Below, one piece after another: positions 45,897 through 56,836 of a stretch of DNA of 64,000 nucleotides. The translations under genes were made by a program, and so were the position numbers. The stretch is from Urophycis tenuis (lineage: Eukaryota > Chordata > Actinopteri > Gadiformes > Phycidae), in NCBI GenBank assembly GCA_036785325.1, contig JAXIVH010000033.1, positions 600,386 through 664,385 of the forward strand, given 5' to 3'. The notes under the pieces are model-generated. The model worked only from the letters and a program-made list of their open reading frames with translations. It ran no database searches and was not told the DNA's origin. How positions within the stretch are numbered: position 1 is the first letter of the stretch; every line of letters starts with the position of its first letter.

Positions 45897-46365
45897 ACAG
45901 TACCACAATGCTGTGTAGACAATGCAGCTGGTATGACCCACACATACAGTACCACAACGCTGTGTAGACAATACAGCTGGTATGACCACCCACACATACA
46001 GGCTGTGTACCACAACGCTATGTAGACAATACAGCTGGGATGACCCACACATACAGTACCACAACACTGTGTAGACAATAGAGCTGGTATGACCCACACA
46101 TACAGTACCACAACACTGTGTAGACAATACAGCTGGTATGACCCACACATACAGTACCACAACGCTGTGTAGACAATACAGCTGGTATGACCCACACATG
46201 CAGTACCACAACGCTGTGTAGACAATACAGCTGGTATGACCCACACATACAGTACCAAAACGCTGTGTAGACAATACAGCTGGTATGACCCACACATACA
46301 GGCTGTGTACCACAACACTGTGTAGACAGTACAGATGGTATGACCCACACATGTACATACCCCAG
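45897..46365 (+). repeat. 49/55-bp minisatellite block, about 9 units
   Basis: One unit has a duplicated CACC near 45988, a 4-bp gain. Confidence 0.94.
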
Positions 46366-46378
46366 ACCCTGGTAGCTC

Positions 46379-46450
46379 GCCGTGATCGTATAGTGGTTAG
46401 TACTCTGCGTTGTGGCCGCAGCAACCCCGGTTCGAATCCGGGTCACGGCA
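46379..46450 (+). tRNA. tRNA-His(GTG), copy 12
   Basis: Identical to copy 1. Confidence 0.93.
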
Positions 46451-46487
46451 TTGAAACACAATGTCACGGCATACGGGTTGGCTTTTT

Positions 46488-46754
46488 GGGCGGCAGTAGC
46501 TCAGTGCGTAGAGCTGGTGGAAAGACCAGGGCGGCGGTTCGATCCCATTGATCCTCACTTCCAAACTGTCTGCATGTCGAAGTGTCCTTGAGCAAGACAC
46601 TGAACCCTGAACCCCAACCTTCTCCCCGGGTGCTGATCATAGCAGCCCACTGCTCCTATGTACCATAGGATGGGTCAAATGCAAAGAACAAATTTTGTTC
46701 CCACATCTAAAAAAAAAATATGGGAAAGACTGTCCCAATAAATAAAATAAACAT
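46488..46754 (+). mobile_element. tRNA-headed SINE, copy 12
   Basis: Short-tail subtype, with GACCAGGGCGGCGGTTCGAT in the B-box region. Confidence 0.82.
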
Positions 46755-47171
46755 ACAGTACCACAACGCTGTGTAGACAATACAGCTGGGATGACCCACA
46801 CATACAGGCTGTGTACCACAACGCTATGTAGACAATACAGCTGGTATGACCCACACATACAGTACCACAACGCTGTGTAGACAATACAGCTGATATGACC
46901 CACACATACAGTACCACAACGCTGTGTAGACAATACAGCTGGTATGAACCACACATACAGTACCACAACACTGTGTAGACAATACAGCTGGTATGACCCA
47001 CACATACAGTACCACAACACTGTGTAGACAATACAGCTGGTATGACCCACACATACAGTACCACAACGCTGTGTAGACAATACAGCTGGTATGACCCACA
47101 CATACAGGCTGTGTACCACAACGCTGTGTAGACAGTACAGATCGTATGACCCACACATACACATACGCCAG
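46755..47171 (+). repeat. 49/55-bp minisatellite block, about 8 units
   Basis: Standard units; its right end (CAGATCGTATGA) matches the end of the block at 18165-18532. Confidence 0.94.
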
Positions 47172-47184
47172 ACCCTGGTAGCTT

Positions 47185-47256
47185 GCCGTGATCGTATAGT
47201 GGTTAGTACTCTGTGTTGTGGCCGCAGCAACCCCGGTTCGAATCCGGGTCACGGCA
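47185..47256 (+). tRNA. tRNA-His(GTG), copy 13 (one wobble in anticodon stem)
   Basis: It differs by one base: anticodon stem CTGTG/CGCAG, where C has become T, giving a T-G wobble. The anticodon GTG and the A and B boxes are intact. Preceded by TAGCTT, followed by TTGCAACACAATG. Confidence 0.88.
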
Positions 47257-47293
47257 TTGCAACACAATGTCACGGCATACGGATTGGCTTTTT

Positions 47294-47499
47294 GGGACGG
47301 CAGTAGATCAGTGCGTAGAGCTGGTGGACATAGCGGGTCGTCCACTAATCGTAGGGTTGGCGGTTCGATCCCCTTGATCCTCACTTCCAAACTGTCTGCA
47401 TGTCGAAGTGTCCTTGAGCAAGACACTGAACCCTGAACCCCAACCTTCTCCCCGGGTGCTGATCATAGCAGCCCACTGCTCCTATGTACCATAGGATGG
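47294..47499 (+). mobile_element. tRNA-headed SINE, copy 13, 3' truncated
   Basis: The head contains GGTCGTCCACTAATCGTAGG, a 12-bp longer version than copies 1-12 and closer to the lone SINE at 7680. It ends at CCATAGGATGG, where hAT sequence starts. Confidence 0.8.
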
Positions 47500-48800
47500 C
47501 TAGACACGTCTTTAGCCTATGGAAACAATGGCCTATTGGAAACTGTTCAGAACATTTTAAATTTTTAGAAACAAATCATCTTCAAAACTGTTAATTTCAT
47601 GTTGCCTCAAGCATTAATGCATTAGTCCAGCTGCGGAGAACACACGCTCTGGGCAAATCTAATGTGTTACAGAAACACGTCTGCCTTTCTAGTTCTTTTT
47701 TTTTTTTTATTTGAGTTTCTTTAGTAGTGGAAATAACAATAGTCGCATTTATTATTCGATATTCTCCGTGACTCCGACCATTCGACGATCGCTGCCCATC
47801 CCTATTCAACACCAGGCTGTTTGCCACATCGCATCATGAGGGGCTTCTGTTCCACACAGAAGTCAGATGCTTTCGCGGGGAAATGTTCTCAGCCGCCTGT
47901 TTGAGCTGCGGGACGAAGTGCGCTTATTTCTGATGGAGCATGGGTCCCAGCTCGCTGACCACCCGACCGACCCTGACTAGTTAACAAGGCTAGCCTATAG
48001 GTCTTGCATTTTTGACAGACTGAATGGACTTAACCTGTCATTGAAAGGTGAAAACACAAGCATCATGTCAATGAGTGATAAAATCCGCGCATTCAAGAGA
48101 AAAGTGGATCGCTGGACTGCACAAGTTGAATTGGGCACTGTAACCACCGCAAGTCGTCTGTCAGCCGGCACGGAGGACGCACTGATTGAGCTGTCATGTG
48201 ACCGCACTTTAAATACAGATTTTAATCCCAAGACGCTGTTTGGCTCCACATACCTGTGCGAAAAAACTTTCTCTGCACTGACATATATTAAAAATAAATA
48301 CAGATCACGACTAAATGTGGAGGATGATCTCCGTGTGGCCGTCTCCACAATTAAACCAAGAATGGACTTGCTGTGTTCCGCCCATAACGTGCATCCATCT
48401 CATTAGATGAGATTAACGCTGAAACATAGTTGCCAGCAACAATGTACATATGTTTAGAACAGTTTGTGGATATTACCTTGACTGAGATATTCTTCTGTTC
48501 AAATCGAAATGAAAACAATGTTTCAAAGTTAAGTTTGCACATGACAGCAATACTGTGCACTCATGTTACATGGATATTATTTTGACTGAGGTATTCTGCT
48601 TTTTATCAAACAGTAAAATCATAACAGGCAGCTCTTTTCTTTTGTGTTGTCGTTAAGCCCGTGTTTGGATAAGCGTAGTGCGTAAGCCTAGTGCGCACAT
48701 TTTATTTTATTTTTTCAGTTACATCCAGGGATAGTGGGGGTCGCCAGTCTCTGGCACCGTTTTTTTTGGGGTCGCGGGTTGAAAAGTTTGGGAAACCCTG
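47500..48800 (+). mobile_element. hAT element fragment (ZBED5/GTF2IRD2-like transposase)
   Basis: The right end AAAGTTTGGGAAACCCTG is a hAT-type terminal repeat ending at 48800. The interior holds the C-terminal part of a transposase. The left end is not recognisable as a terminus, so the copy is 5' truncated. It separates two satellite blocks. Confidence 0.75.
47848..48406 (+). pseudogene. hAT transposase C-terminal part
   Basis: From about 47848 conceptual reading gives hAT-like LFELRDEVRLFLMEHGSQLA with breaks. From 48041 a clean frame of 121 codons reads MSDKIRAFKRKVDRW and finishes in the hAT dimerisation region STYLCEKTFSALTYIKNKYR and LNVEDDLRVAVSTIKPRMD. The stop is at 48404-48406. 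The frameshift and stops before 48041 make it a pseudogene. Confidence 0.8.
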
Positions 48801-48801
48801 G

Positions 48802-48849
48802 TGTAGACAATACAGGTGGTATGACCCACACATACGCATACCTAACCTG
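48802..48849 (+). repeat. Single 49-bp minisatellite remnant
   Basis: GTGTAGACAATACAGGTGGT plus ATGACCCACACATAC between the hAT end and the next tRNA. Confidence 0.85.
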
Positions 48850-48862
48850 GCCCTGGTAGCTC

Positions 48863-48934
48863 GCCGTGATCGAATAGTGGTTAGTACTCTGCGTTGTGGC
48901 CGCAGCAACCCCGTTTCGAATCCGGGTCACGGCA
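48863..48934 (+). pseudogene. tRNA-His, copy 14, decayed
   Basis: Two changes hit promoter positions: A box TATAGTGG has become AATAGTGG, and the T-arm G before TTCGAAT has become T, breaking the conserved T-stem closing pair and B box. The anticodon GTG is unchanged. It is next to the hAT element. Confidence 0.85.
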
Positions 48935-48972
48935 TTGCAACACAATGTCACGGCATACGGATTGGCTTTTTC

Positions 48973-49270
48973 GGGCGGCAGTAGCTCAGTGGGTAGAACT
49001 GGTGGACAGAGCGGATCGTCCACTAATCATAGGGTCGGCGGTTCGATCCCCTTGATCCTCACTTCCAAACTGTCTACATGTCGAAGTGTCCTTGAGCAAG
49101 ACCCTGAACCCCAACTTGCTGCCCGGGAGCTGATCATAGCAGCCCACTGCTTCTATGTACAATAGGATGGGTCAAATGCAAAGAACAAATTTCGTTCCCA
49201 TATCTAAAAATAAATAAATATGGGAATGACAAATAAAGACCAAAAGGTCCCCGATAAATAAAATAAACAT
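48973..49270 (+). mobile_element. tRNA-headed SINE, copy 14
   Basis: The best-preserved head in the domain: GTAGCTCAGTGGGTAG with GGATCGTCCACTAATCATAG. The tail has AAATAAATAAATATGGGAAT. Confidence 0.82.
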
Positions 49271-49591
49271 ACAGTACCACAACGCTGTGTACAATACAGC
49301 TGGTATGACCCACACATACAGGCTGTGTACCACAACGCTGTGCAGACAATACAGCTGGTATGACCCACACATACAGAACCACAACGTTGTGTAGACAATA
49401 CACCTGGTATGACCCACACATACATATCTGTGTACCACTGGTGTGTGGGTCATAACAGCTGTACGGTCTACACAGTGTTGTGGTACACAACACTGTGTAG
49501 ACCGTACAGCTGTTATGACCCACACATACAGTACCACAACACTGTGTAGACAGTACACCTGTTATGACCCACACATACATTACCCTAACTG
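49271..49591 (+). repeat. 49/55-bp minisatellite block with internal palindrome
   Basis: About six units, two of them fused head-to-head (see 49443-49525). Confidence 0.93.
49443..49525. repeat. Perfect 40-bp inverted repeat, 3-bp spacer
   Basis: Bases 49443-49482 are the exact reverse complement of 49486-49525, separated by GTA. Each arm is most of a minisatellite unit, so one unit has been inverted next to a near copy of itself. Confidence 0.97.
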
Positions 49592-49604
49592 GCCCTGGTA
49601 GCTC

Positions 49605-49676
49605 GCCGTGATCGTATAGTGGTTAGTACTCTGCGTTGTGGCCGCAGCAACCCCGGTTCGAATCCGGGTCACGGCA
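49605..49676 (+). tRNA. tRNA-His(GTG), copy 15
   Basis: Identical to copy 1; leader ACCCTAACTGGCCCTGGTAG, shared with copy 16. Confidence 0.93.
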
Positions 49677-49713
49677 TTGAAACACAATGTCACGGCATAC
49701 GGGTTGGCTTTTT

Positions 49714-50011
49714 GGGGCGGCAGTTACTCAGTGAGTACCTCAGTGAGTAGAGCTGGTTGACAGAGCGGGTCGGCGGTTCGATCCCCTTGATCCTCACTTC
49801 CAAACTGTCTGCATGTCGAAGTGTCCTTGAGCAAGACCCTGAACCCCAACTTGCTGCCCGGGAGCTGATCATAGCAGCCCACTGCTTCTATGTACAATAG
49901 GATGGGTCAAATGCAAAGAACAAATTTCGTTCCCATATCTAAAAATAAATAAATATGGGAATGACAAATAAAGACAAAGAACAAATTTAAAAGGATAAAT
50001 AAAATAAACAT
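49714..50011 (+). mobile_element. tRNA-headed SINE, copy 15
   Basis: The head has a small duplication, CAGTTACTCAGTGAGTACCT followed by CAGTGAGTAGAG, in the A-box region; shared with copy 16. Confidence 0.82.
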
Positions 50012-50278
50012 ACAGTACCACAACGCTGTGCAGACAATACAGCTGGTATGACCCACACATACAGTACCACAACGCTGTGTAGACAATACAGCTGGTATGA
50101 CCCACACATACAGTACCACAACGCTGTGTAGACAATACACCTGGTATGACCCACACATACAGGCTGTGTACCACAACGCTGTGTAGACCGTACAGCTGTT
50201 ATGACCCACACATACAGTACCACAACACTGTGTAGACAGTACACCTGTTATGACCCACACATACACTTACCCTAACTG
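50012..50278 (+). repeat. 49/55-bp minisatellite block, about 5 units
   Basis: The last units carry ACCGTACAGCTGTTATG variants, as in the block at 49271-49591. Confidence 0.93.
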
Positions 50279-50291
50279 GCCCTGGTAGCTC

Positions 50292-50363
50292 GCCGTGATC
50301 GTATAGTGGTTAGTACTCTGCGTTGTGGCCGCAGCAACCCCGGTTCGAATCCGGGTCACGGCA
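50292..50363 (+). tRNA. tRNA-His(GTG), copy 16
   Basis: Identical to copy 1. Confidence 0.93.
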
Positions 50364-50400
50364 TTGAAACACAATGTCACGGCATACGGGTTGGCTTTTT

Positions 50401-50694
50401 GGGGCGGCAGTTACTCAGTGAGTACCTCAGTGAGTAGAGTAGAGCTGGTGGACAGAGCGGGTCGGCAGTTCGATCCCCTTGATCCTCAATTCCAAACTGT
50501 CTGCATGTCAAAGTGTCCTTGAGCAAGACACTGAACCCTGAAACCCAACTTTCTCCCCGGGTGCTGATCATAGCAGCCCACTGCTCCTATGTACCACAGG
50601 ATGGGTCAAATGCAAAGAAGAAATTTCGTTCCCATATCTAAAAAAAAAAAATCAACAAATCAATAAAGACTGCCCCAATAAATAAAATAAACAT
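50401..50694 (+). mobile_element. tRNA-headed SINE, copy 16
   Basis: Shares the A-box duplication of copy 15, with a further GTAGA duplication. B-box region is GGCAGTTCGATCCCC. Confidence 0.82.
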
Positions 50695-51729
50695 ACAGTA
50701 CCACAACGCTGTGTAGACAATACAGCTGGTATGACCCACACATACAGTACCACAACGCTGTGTAGACAGTACAGCTGGTATGACCCACACATACAGTACC
50801 ACAACACTGTGTAGACAATACAGCTGGTATGACCCACACATACAGTACCACAACGCTGTGAGGACAATACAGCTGGTATGACCCACACATACAGGCTGTG
50901 TACCACAACACTGTGTAGACAATACAGCTGGTATGACGCACACATACAGGCTGTGTACCACAACGCTGTGTAGATAATACATCTGGTATGACCCACACAT
51001 ACAGTACCACAACGCTGTGTAGACAACACAGCTGGTATGACCCACACATACAGTACCACAACGCTGTGTAGACAATACAGCTGGTATGACCCACACATAG
51101 AGTACCACAACGCTGTGTAGACAATACAGCTGGTATGACCCACACATACAGTACCACAACGCTGTGTAGACAATACAGCTGGTATGACCCACACATACAG
51201 TACCACAACACTGTGTAGACAATACAGCTGGTATGACCCACACATACAGGCTGTGTACCACAACGCTGTGTAGACAATACAGGTGGTATGACCCACACAT
51301 ACCGGTTGTGTACCACAACGCTGTGAAGAAAATACAGCTGGTATGACCCACACATACAGTACCACAACACTGTGTAGACAATACAGCTGGTATGACCCAC
51401 ACATACAGTACCACAATGCTGTGTAGACAATACAGCTGGTATGACCCACACATACAGTACCACATCGCTGTGTAGACAGTACACGTGGTATGTCCCACAC
51501 ATACAGGCTGTGTACAACAACGCTGTGTAGACAATACAGCTGGTATGACCCACACATACAGTACCACAACACTGTGTAGACAATACAGCTGGTATGACCC
51601 ACATATACAGGCTGTGTACCACAACGCTGTGTAGACAATACAGGTGGTATGACCCACACATACCGGTTGTGTACCACAACGCTGTGTAGAAGATACAGCT
51701 GGTATGACCGACACCTACACATATCCCAA
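50695..51729 (+). repeat. 49/55-bp minisatellite block, about 20 units (longest)
   Basis: The largest uninterrupted run of the unit, with a higher-order pattern of 49- and 55-bp forms. It contains the variants CATACCGGTTGTGTACC (twice) and CACATCGCTG. Confidence 0.95.
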
Positions 51730-51742
51730 ACCCTGGTAGCTC

Positions 51743-51814
51743 GCCGTGATCGTATAGTGGTTAGTACTCTGCGTTGTGGCCGCAGCAACCCCGGTTCGAA
51801 TCCGGGTCACGGCA
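51743..51814 (+). tRNA. tRNA-His(GTG), copy 17
   Basis: Identical to copy 1; trailer TTGCAACACAACGTC, shared with copy 18. Confidence 0.93.
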
Positions 51815-51851
51815 TTGCAACACAACGTCACGGCATACGGGTTGGCTTTTT

Positions 51852-52138
51852 GGGACGGCAGTAGCTCAGTGCGTAGAACTGGTGGACATAGCGGGTCGGT
51901 GGTTCGACCCCCTTGATCCTCACTTCCAAACTGTCTGCATGTCGAAGTGTCCTTGAGCGAGACACTGAACCCTGAACCCCAACCTTCTCCCCGGGTGCTG
52001 ATCATAGCAGCCCACTGCTCCTATGTACCATAGGATGGGTCAAATGCAAAGAACAAATTTTGTTCCCATATCTAAAAAAAAAATTTGGGAATGAGAAAAA
52101 AAGACCAAATGGTCCCAATAAATACATAAAATAAACAT
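51852..52138 (+). mobile_element. tRNA-headed SINE, copy 17
   Basis: GGGACGGCAGTAGCTCAGTG head; long-tail subtype. Confidence 0.82.
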
Positions 52139-52416
52139 ACCACACAGCTGGTATGACCCACACATACAGTACCACAATGCTGTGTAGACAATACAGCTGG
52201 TATGACCCACACATACAGTACCACATCGCTGTGTAGACAGTACACGTGGTATGTCCCACATATACAGGCCGTGTACAACAACGCTGTGTAGACAATACAG
52301 CTGGTATGACCCACACATACAGTACCACAACGCTGTGTAGAAAATACAGCTGGTATGACCCACACATACAGTACCACAACACTGTGTAGACAATACAGCT
52401 GGTATGACCCACACAT
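52139..52416 (+). repeat. 49/55-bp minisatellite block, about 5.5 units
   Basis: Ends at GACCCACACAT, where the LINE tail begins. Confidence 0.93.
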
Positions 52417-55400
52417 CAGAATCAGAATCAGAATCAGAATCAAGTTTATTGCCAAGTAGGTTTACACCTACAAGGAATTCGACTTGGTGCAATTGGTGCA
52501 AGGGAAAAAACAGTATTAAAAATATAAGTAAGTAAAAAAAAAGTAAAAAAAGTAGAAAAGTAAAATAACTATAATAAAATAAAATAAATATATATATACA
52601 ATGTACAATGAATATGAGTATGAATATGAATATGGATATGGAATACAGAGCAGTAGTGCATGCAGAGGAAAATGGAAAAATGGTGGACCCGAATGAGTGC
52701 ACACTGTGCGTTAATGTAACGCAGACGATCTGAAGATGCCACGTTAATGTAGCATGTAGGTCTGTGTGGGGGGAGGGAGAGAGTCAGTGTCAGTGGGGGC
52801 TCCGGGCCTTGTTGACAAGGCTAGTGGCAGACGGGAAAAAACTGTTCTTATGCCGTGAGGTTTTGGTCCTGATGGACCGCAGCCTCCTGCCAGAGGGGAG
52901 TGATGCAAAAAGATGGTGACCGGGGTGGGAGGGGTCGGCCATAATCTTACCTGCACGCCTCAGGGTCCTGGAGGTGTACAGGTCCTGGAGCGACGGCAGA
53001 TTGCAGCCAATCACCTTCTCTGCAGACCGAATGATGCGCTGCAGTCTGCCCTTGTCCTTGGCGGTGGCAGCAGCGAACCAGATGGTGATGGAGGAGGTGA
53101 GGATGGACTCAATGATGGAGGAGTAGAAGTGCACCATCATTGTCCTGGGCAGGTTGAATTTCTTCAGCTGCCTAAGGAAGTACATCCTCTGCTGGGCTTT
53201 CTTGATGAGGGAGCTGATGTTCAGCTCCCACTTGAGATCCTGGGAGATGACAGTTCCCAGGAAGCGGAAAGACTCCACAGTGTCAATTGTGTAGTCGCAG
53301 AGGTTGATGGGGGCAGGTGAGGCTGAGTACTTCCTGAAGTCCACAACCATCTCCACTGTCTTTAGAGCGTTGAGCTCTAGGTTGTTCCGGCTGCACCATG
53401 TCACCAGATGGTCTATCTCCCACCTGTAGTCAGACTCATCACCATCAGAAATGAGTCCAATGAGGGTGGTGTCATCCGCAAACTTCAGAAGCTTGACGGA
53501 CTGGTGACTGGAGGTGCAGCTGTTTGTGTACAGGGAGAAGAGCAGAGGAGAAAGAACACAGCCCTGGGGGGAACCGGTGCTGATGGTCTGTGAGTCGGAG
53601 ATGCATTTTCCCAGCTTCACATGCTGCTTCCTGTCAGACAGGAAGTCTGTAATCCACCTGCAGGTGGAGTCAGGCACACTAAGCTGGGAGAGCTTCTCCT
53701 GAAGCAGAGCCGGGATGATGGTGTTGAAAGCAGAGCTGAAATCCACAAACAGGATCCTGGCGTAGGTTCCTGCGGAGTCCAGGTGCTGGAGGATGTAGTG
53801 GAAGGCCAAGTTGACTGCATCGTCTACAGACCTGTTGGCTCTGTAGGCAAACTGCAGGGGGTCCAGGAGGGGGTCGGTGATGCCTTTCAGGTGTGAGAGC
53901 ACAAGGCGCTCAAAGGACTTCATAACCACAGAGGTCAGGGCGACGGGTCTGAAGTCGTTAAGTCCTGTGGTCCTTGGCTTCTTGGGGACAGGAATGATGG
54001 TAGAGGTCTTGAAGCAGGCTGGCACGTGACATGTCTCCAGTGAGGTGTTGAAAATGTCTGTGAACACTGGAGACAGCTGATCAGCACAGTGCTTCAAGGT
54101 GGATGGGGAGACAGAATCCGGTCCAGCAGCTTTCCGGGGGTTCTGTCTCCTGAAGAGTTTGTTGACGTCCCTCTCATGGATGGAAAGAGTCGTCACTGAG
54201 GTGGGTGGGGGGGTCGAGGGGGGGACCTTTAAGTTTGGCATTGGTGGAGGTGCCCAGGCCCCCACTGAGGTGGGGGAGGTGATAAGCTGGAGCTGTTGGG
54301 AGGTGTCATGGGGGATGGTTGCAGGACTGTCCCTTTGTCTTTCAAAGCGGCAGTAGAACTCGTTCAGGTCATTGGCCAGACGATGGTCGTTGATGGAGTG
54401 GGGGGTTTTAGGCTTGTAGTTGGTGATTTGCCTAAGCCCTTTCCAGACAGACGCAGAGTCGTTGGCTGAGAAGTGGTGTTGGAGCTTCTCAGAGTACAGT
54501 CGTTTAGCCTCTTTCACCGCCTTGCCAAACTTGTACTTCGCCTCTTTATAACTGTCTTTGTCCCCACTCCTGAAGGCAACTTCCTTATCCAACCTTAACC
54601 TTCTGAGTTTGGCTGTGAACCAGGGTTTGTCATTGTTGTAACTCACCCTGGTGCGTGTTGGAATGCAGCTGTCCTCACAGAAACTGATGTAGGACGTCAC
54701 AGCCTCTGTGTACTCATCCAGACTGTTGGTAGCAGTCCTGAACACATCCCAGTCAGTAGAGTCCAAACACGCCTGGAGATCCTCCACGGCCTCACTGGTC
54801 CACTTCTTTGATGTCCTCACTACAGGTTTGCAGAGCTTTAATTTCTGCCTGTACGCAGGAATCAGGTGGACCATGACGTGGTCAGAGTGTCCCAGTGCAG
54901 CACGGGGGACGGCGTGATAGGCATCCCTGACTGTGGTGTAACAGTGATCCAGAATGTTCTCCTCTCTGGTCGGGCATTTAATAAACTGTCTATATTTAGG
55001 GAGTTCGTGAGTGAGGTTTCCTTTGTTAAAATCACCAACGACAATAACTAAGGAGTCCGGGTTGGTACGCTCCACACACAGTATCTGGTCGGCGAGCATG
55101 CGCTGTGCGTCCTGCACGTTGGCCGACGGTGGAATGTAAACACCGACCAGAATGAATGAAGCGAACTCACGGGGTGAATAAAAGGGCTTACAGTTTATGA
55201 AGTAAGATTCCAGATCAGGAGAACAGTGCTGCTGGATCGCCGTCACGTCGTTGCACCAACCACTGTTGATGTAAAAACAGATTCCTCCACCTTTTGTTTT
55301 GCCGGAGAGTTCCGCGTCTCTGTCCGCTCTGTAGAGTTGGAAGCCTGCCAGCTGCAGCGCAGAGTCCGGTATTAAGCCACAAAGCCACGTCTCCGTAAAG

Positions 55401-55680
55401 CACAAAACAGCGGATGAATAAAAGTCACTGTTTTTTCCCAACAGCAGTTGTAATTCGTCCAGTTTGTTGGGCAGTGAACGCACGTTAGAGAGAAATATAC
55501 CCGGTAGAGGTGTGCGTAATCCGCGCTGGCGAAGACGCACAAGCGCACCGGCACGTTTTCCTCTCCTCCGACGTTTTACTGCGTGAGCAAAGGTGAGCGC
55601 ACCTTTGACCAGAATGTCCAAAATTTCCAATGTTGGGAGAGCGAAAGTAGGAAATAAATCCTCTGGCGTTGTTACCCTGA
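52417..55680 (-). mobile_element. L2-like LINE with intact endonuclease-RT frame
   Basis: 3.26 kb on the minus strand. The 3' end is CAATAAACTTGATTCTGATT followed by (CTGATT)n at 52417-52445, a standard fish L2 terminus. The 5' side joins minisatellite sequence at about 55680. The host unit appears cleanly split between CACACAT and ACAGCACC. It is the best-preserved LINE in the window. Confidence 0.9.
52790..55680 (-). CDS. L2-like LINE endonuclease-reverse transcriptase, open
   Basis: About 960 codons without a stop. Endonuclease: NVRSLPNKLDELQLL, CFTETWLCGLIPD, KTKGGGICFYIN, VGDFNKGNL, LGHSDHVMV. Linker: YNNDKPWFTAKLRRL. RT: KAAGPDSVSPSTLKH, FRPVALTSVVMKSFERL, motif A ILFVDFSSAFNTI, motif B GSPQGCVLSPLLF, motif C FADDTTLIGL. 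The C-terminus is HHLFASLPSGRRLRSI, with stop at 52790. Every catalytic motif seen is standard. The 5' end appears to lack its own start, and the frame runs on upstream through minisatellite, antisense tRNA-His and SINE to an in-frame Met at 56197. Confidence 0.92.
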
Positions 55681-55939
55681 TACAGCACCACAATGCTGTG
55701 CAGACAATACAGCTGGTATGACCCACACATACAGTACCACATCGCTGTGTAGACAATACAGCTGGTATGACCCACACATACAGTACCACAACGCTGTGTA
55801 GACAATACAGGTGGTATGATCCACACATACCGGTTGTGTACCACAACGCTGTGTAGAAAATACAGCTGGTATGACCCACACATACAGTACCACAACACTG
55901 TGTAGACAGTACAGCTGGTATGACCCACACATACCCCAA
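55681..55939 (+). repeat. 49/55-bp minisatellite block, about 5 units
   Basis: Resumes after the LINE; includes a CATACCGGTTGTGTACC unit like those at 51300 and 51660. Confidence 0.93.
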
Positions 55940-55952
55940 ACCCTGGTAGCTC

Positions 55953-56024
55953 GCCGTGATCGTATAGTGGTTAGTACTCTGCGTTGTGGCCGCAGCAACC
56001 CCGGTTCGAATCCGGGTCACGGCA
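55953..56024 (+). tRNA. tRNA-His(GTG), copy 18
   Basis: Identical to copy 1. Confidence 0.93.
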
Positions 56025-56062
56025 TTGCAACACAACGTCACGGCATACGGGTTGGCCTTTTT

Positions 56063-56315
56063 GGGACGGCAGTAGCTCAGTGTGTAGAACTGGTGGACAG
56101 AGCGGGTCGGCGGTTCGAACCCCTTGATCCTCACTGAGAGACACTGAACCCTGAACCCCAACCTTCTCCCCGGGTGCTGATCATAGCAGCCCACCACTAT
56201 GTACCATAGGATGGGTCAAATGCAAGGAACAAATTTCGTTACCATATCTAAAAAAATATATATGGGAATGAGAAAAAAAGACCAAATGGTCCCAATAAAT
56301 ACATAAAATAAACAT
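56063..56315 (+). mobile_element. tRNA-headed SINE, copy 18, internal deletion
   Basis: The middle (CTTCCAAACTGTCTGCATG and following) is missing between CCTTGATCCTCACT and GAGAGACACTGAACC. Confidence 0.8.
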
Positions 56316-56411
56316 ACAGTACCACAATGCTGTGTAGAGTCTACACAGCGTTGTGGTACTGTATGTGTGGGTCATACCAGCTGTATTGTCTACACAGCGT
56401 TGTGGTACTGT
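56316..56411. repeat. Minisatellite inversion junction
   Basis: One plus-orientation unit (CATACAGTACCACAATGCTG) meets its reverse complement at about 56338. Arms of about 26 bp differ at one base and have a 1-bp spacer. From here the domain is inverted. Confidence 0.93.
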
Positions 56412-56707
56412 ATGTTTATTTTATTTATTGGGACCTTTTGGTCTTTATTTGTCATTCCCATTTTTTTTTTTTTAGATATGGGAACAAAATTTGTTCTTTG
56501 CATTTGACCCATCCTATGGTACATAGGAGCAGTGGGCTGCTATGATCAGCACCCGGGCAGCAAGTTGGGGTTCAGGGTCTTGCTCAAGGACACTTCGACA
56601 TGCAGACAGTTTGGAAATGAGGATCAAGGGGATCGAACCGCCGACCCTACAATTAGTGGACGACTCGCTCTGTCCACCAGCTCTACGCACTGAGCTTCTG
56701 CCGCCCC
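56412..56707 (-). mobile_element. tRNA-headed SINE, copy 19, inverted
   Basis: Reverse-complement SINE, from ATGTTTATTTTATTTATTGG to the head GCCGCCCC. The tail resembles copies 14 and 15. Confidence 0.82.
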
Positions 56708-56744
56708 AAAAAGCCAACCCGTATGCCGTGACATTGTGATGCAA

Positions 56745-56816
56745 TGCCATAACCCGGATTCGAACCGGGGTTGCTGCGGCCACAACGCAGAGTACTAACC
56801 ACTATACGATCACGGC
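56745..56816 (-). tRNA. tRNA-His(GTG), copy 19, inverted, two acceptor wobbles
   Basis: The 3' acceptor strand is TTATGGC instead of TCACGGC, producing two G-T pairs with GCCGTGA. Anticodon GTG, A box and B box are unchanged. An A5 run on the plus strand at about 56708-56712 is the T5 terminator of this orientation. Possibly functional. Confidence 0.85.
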
Positions 56817-56836
56817 AAGCTACCAGGGCCAGGTAG

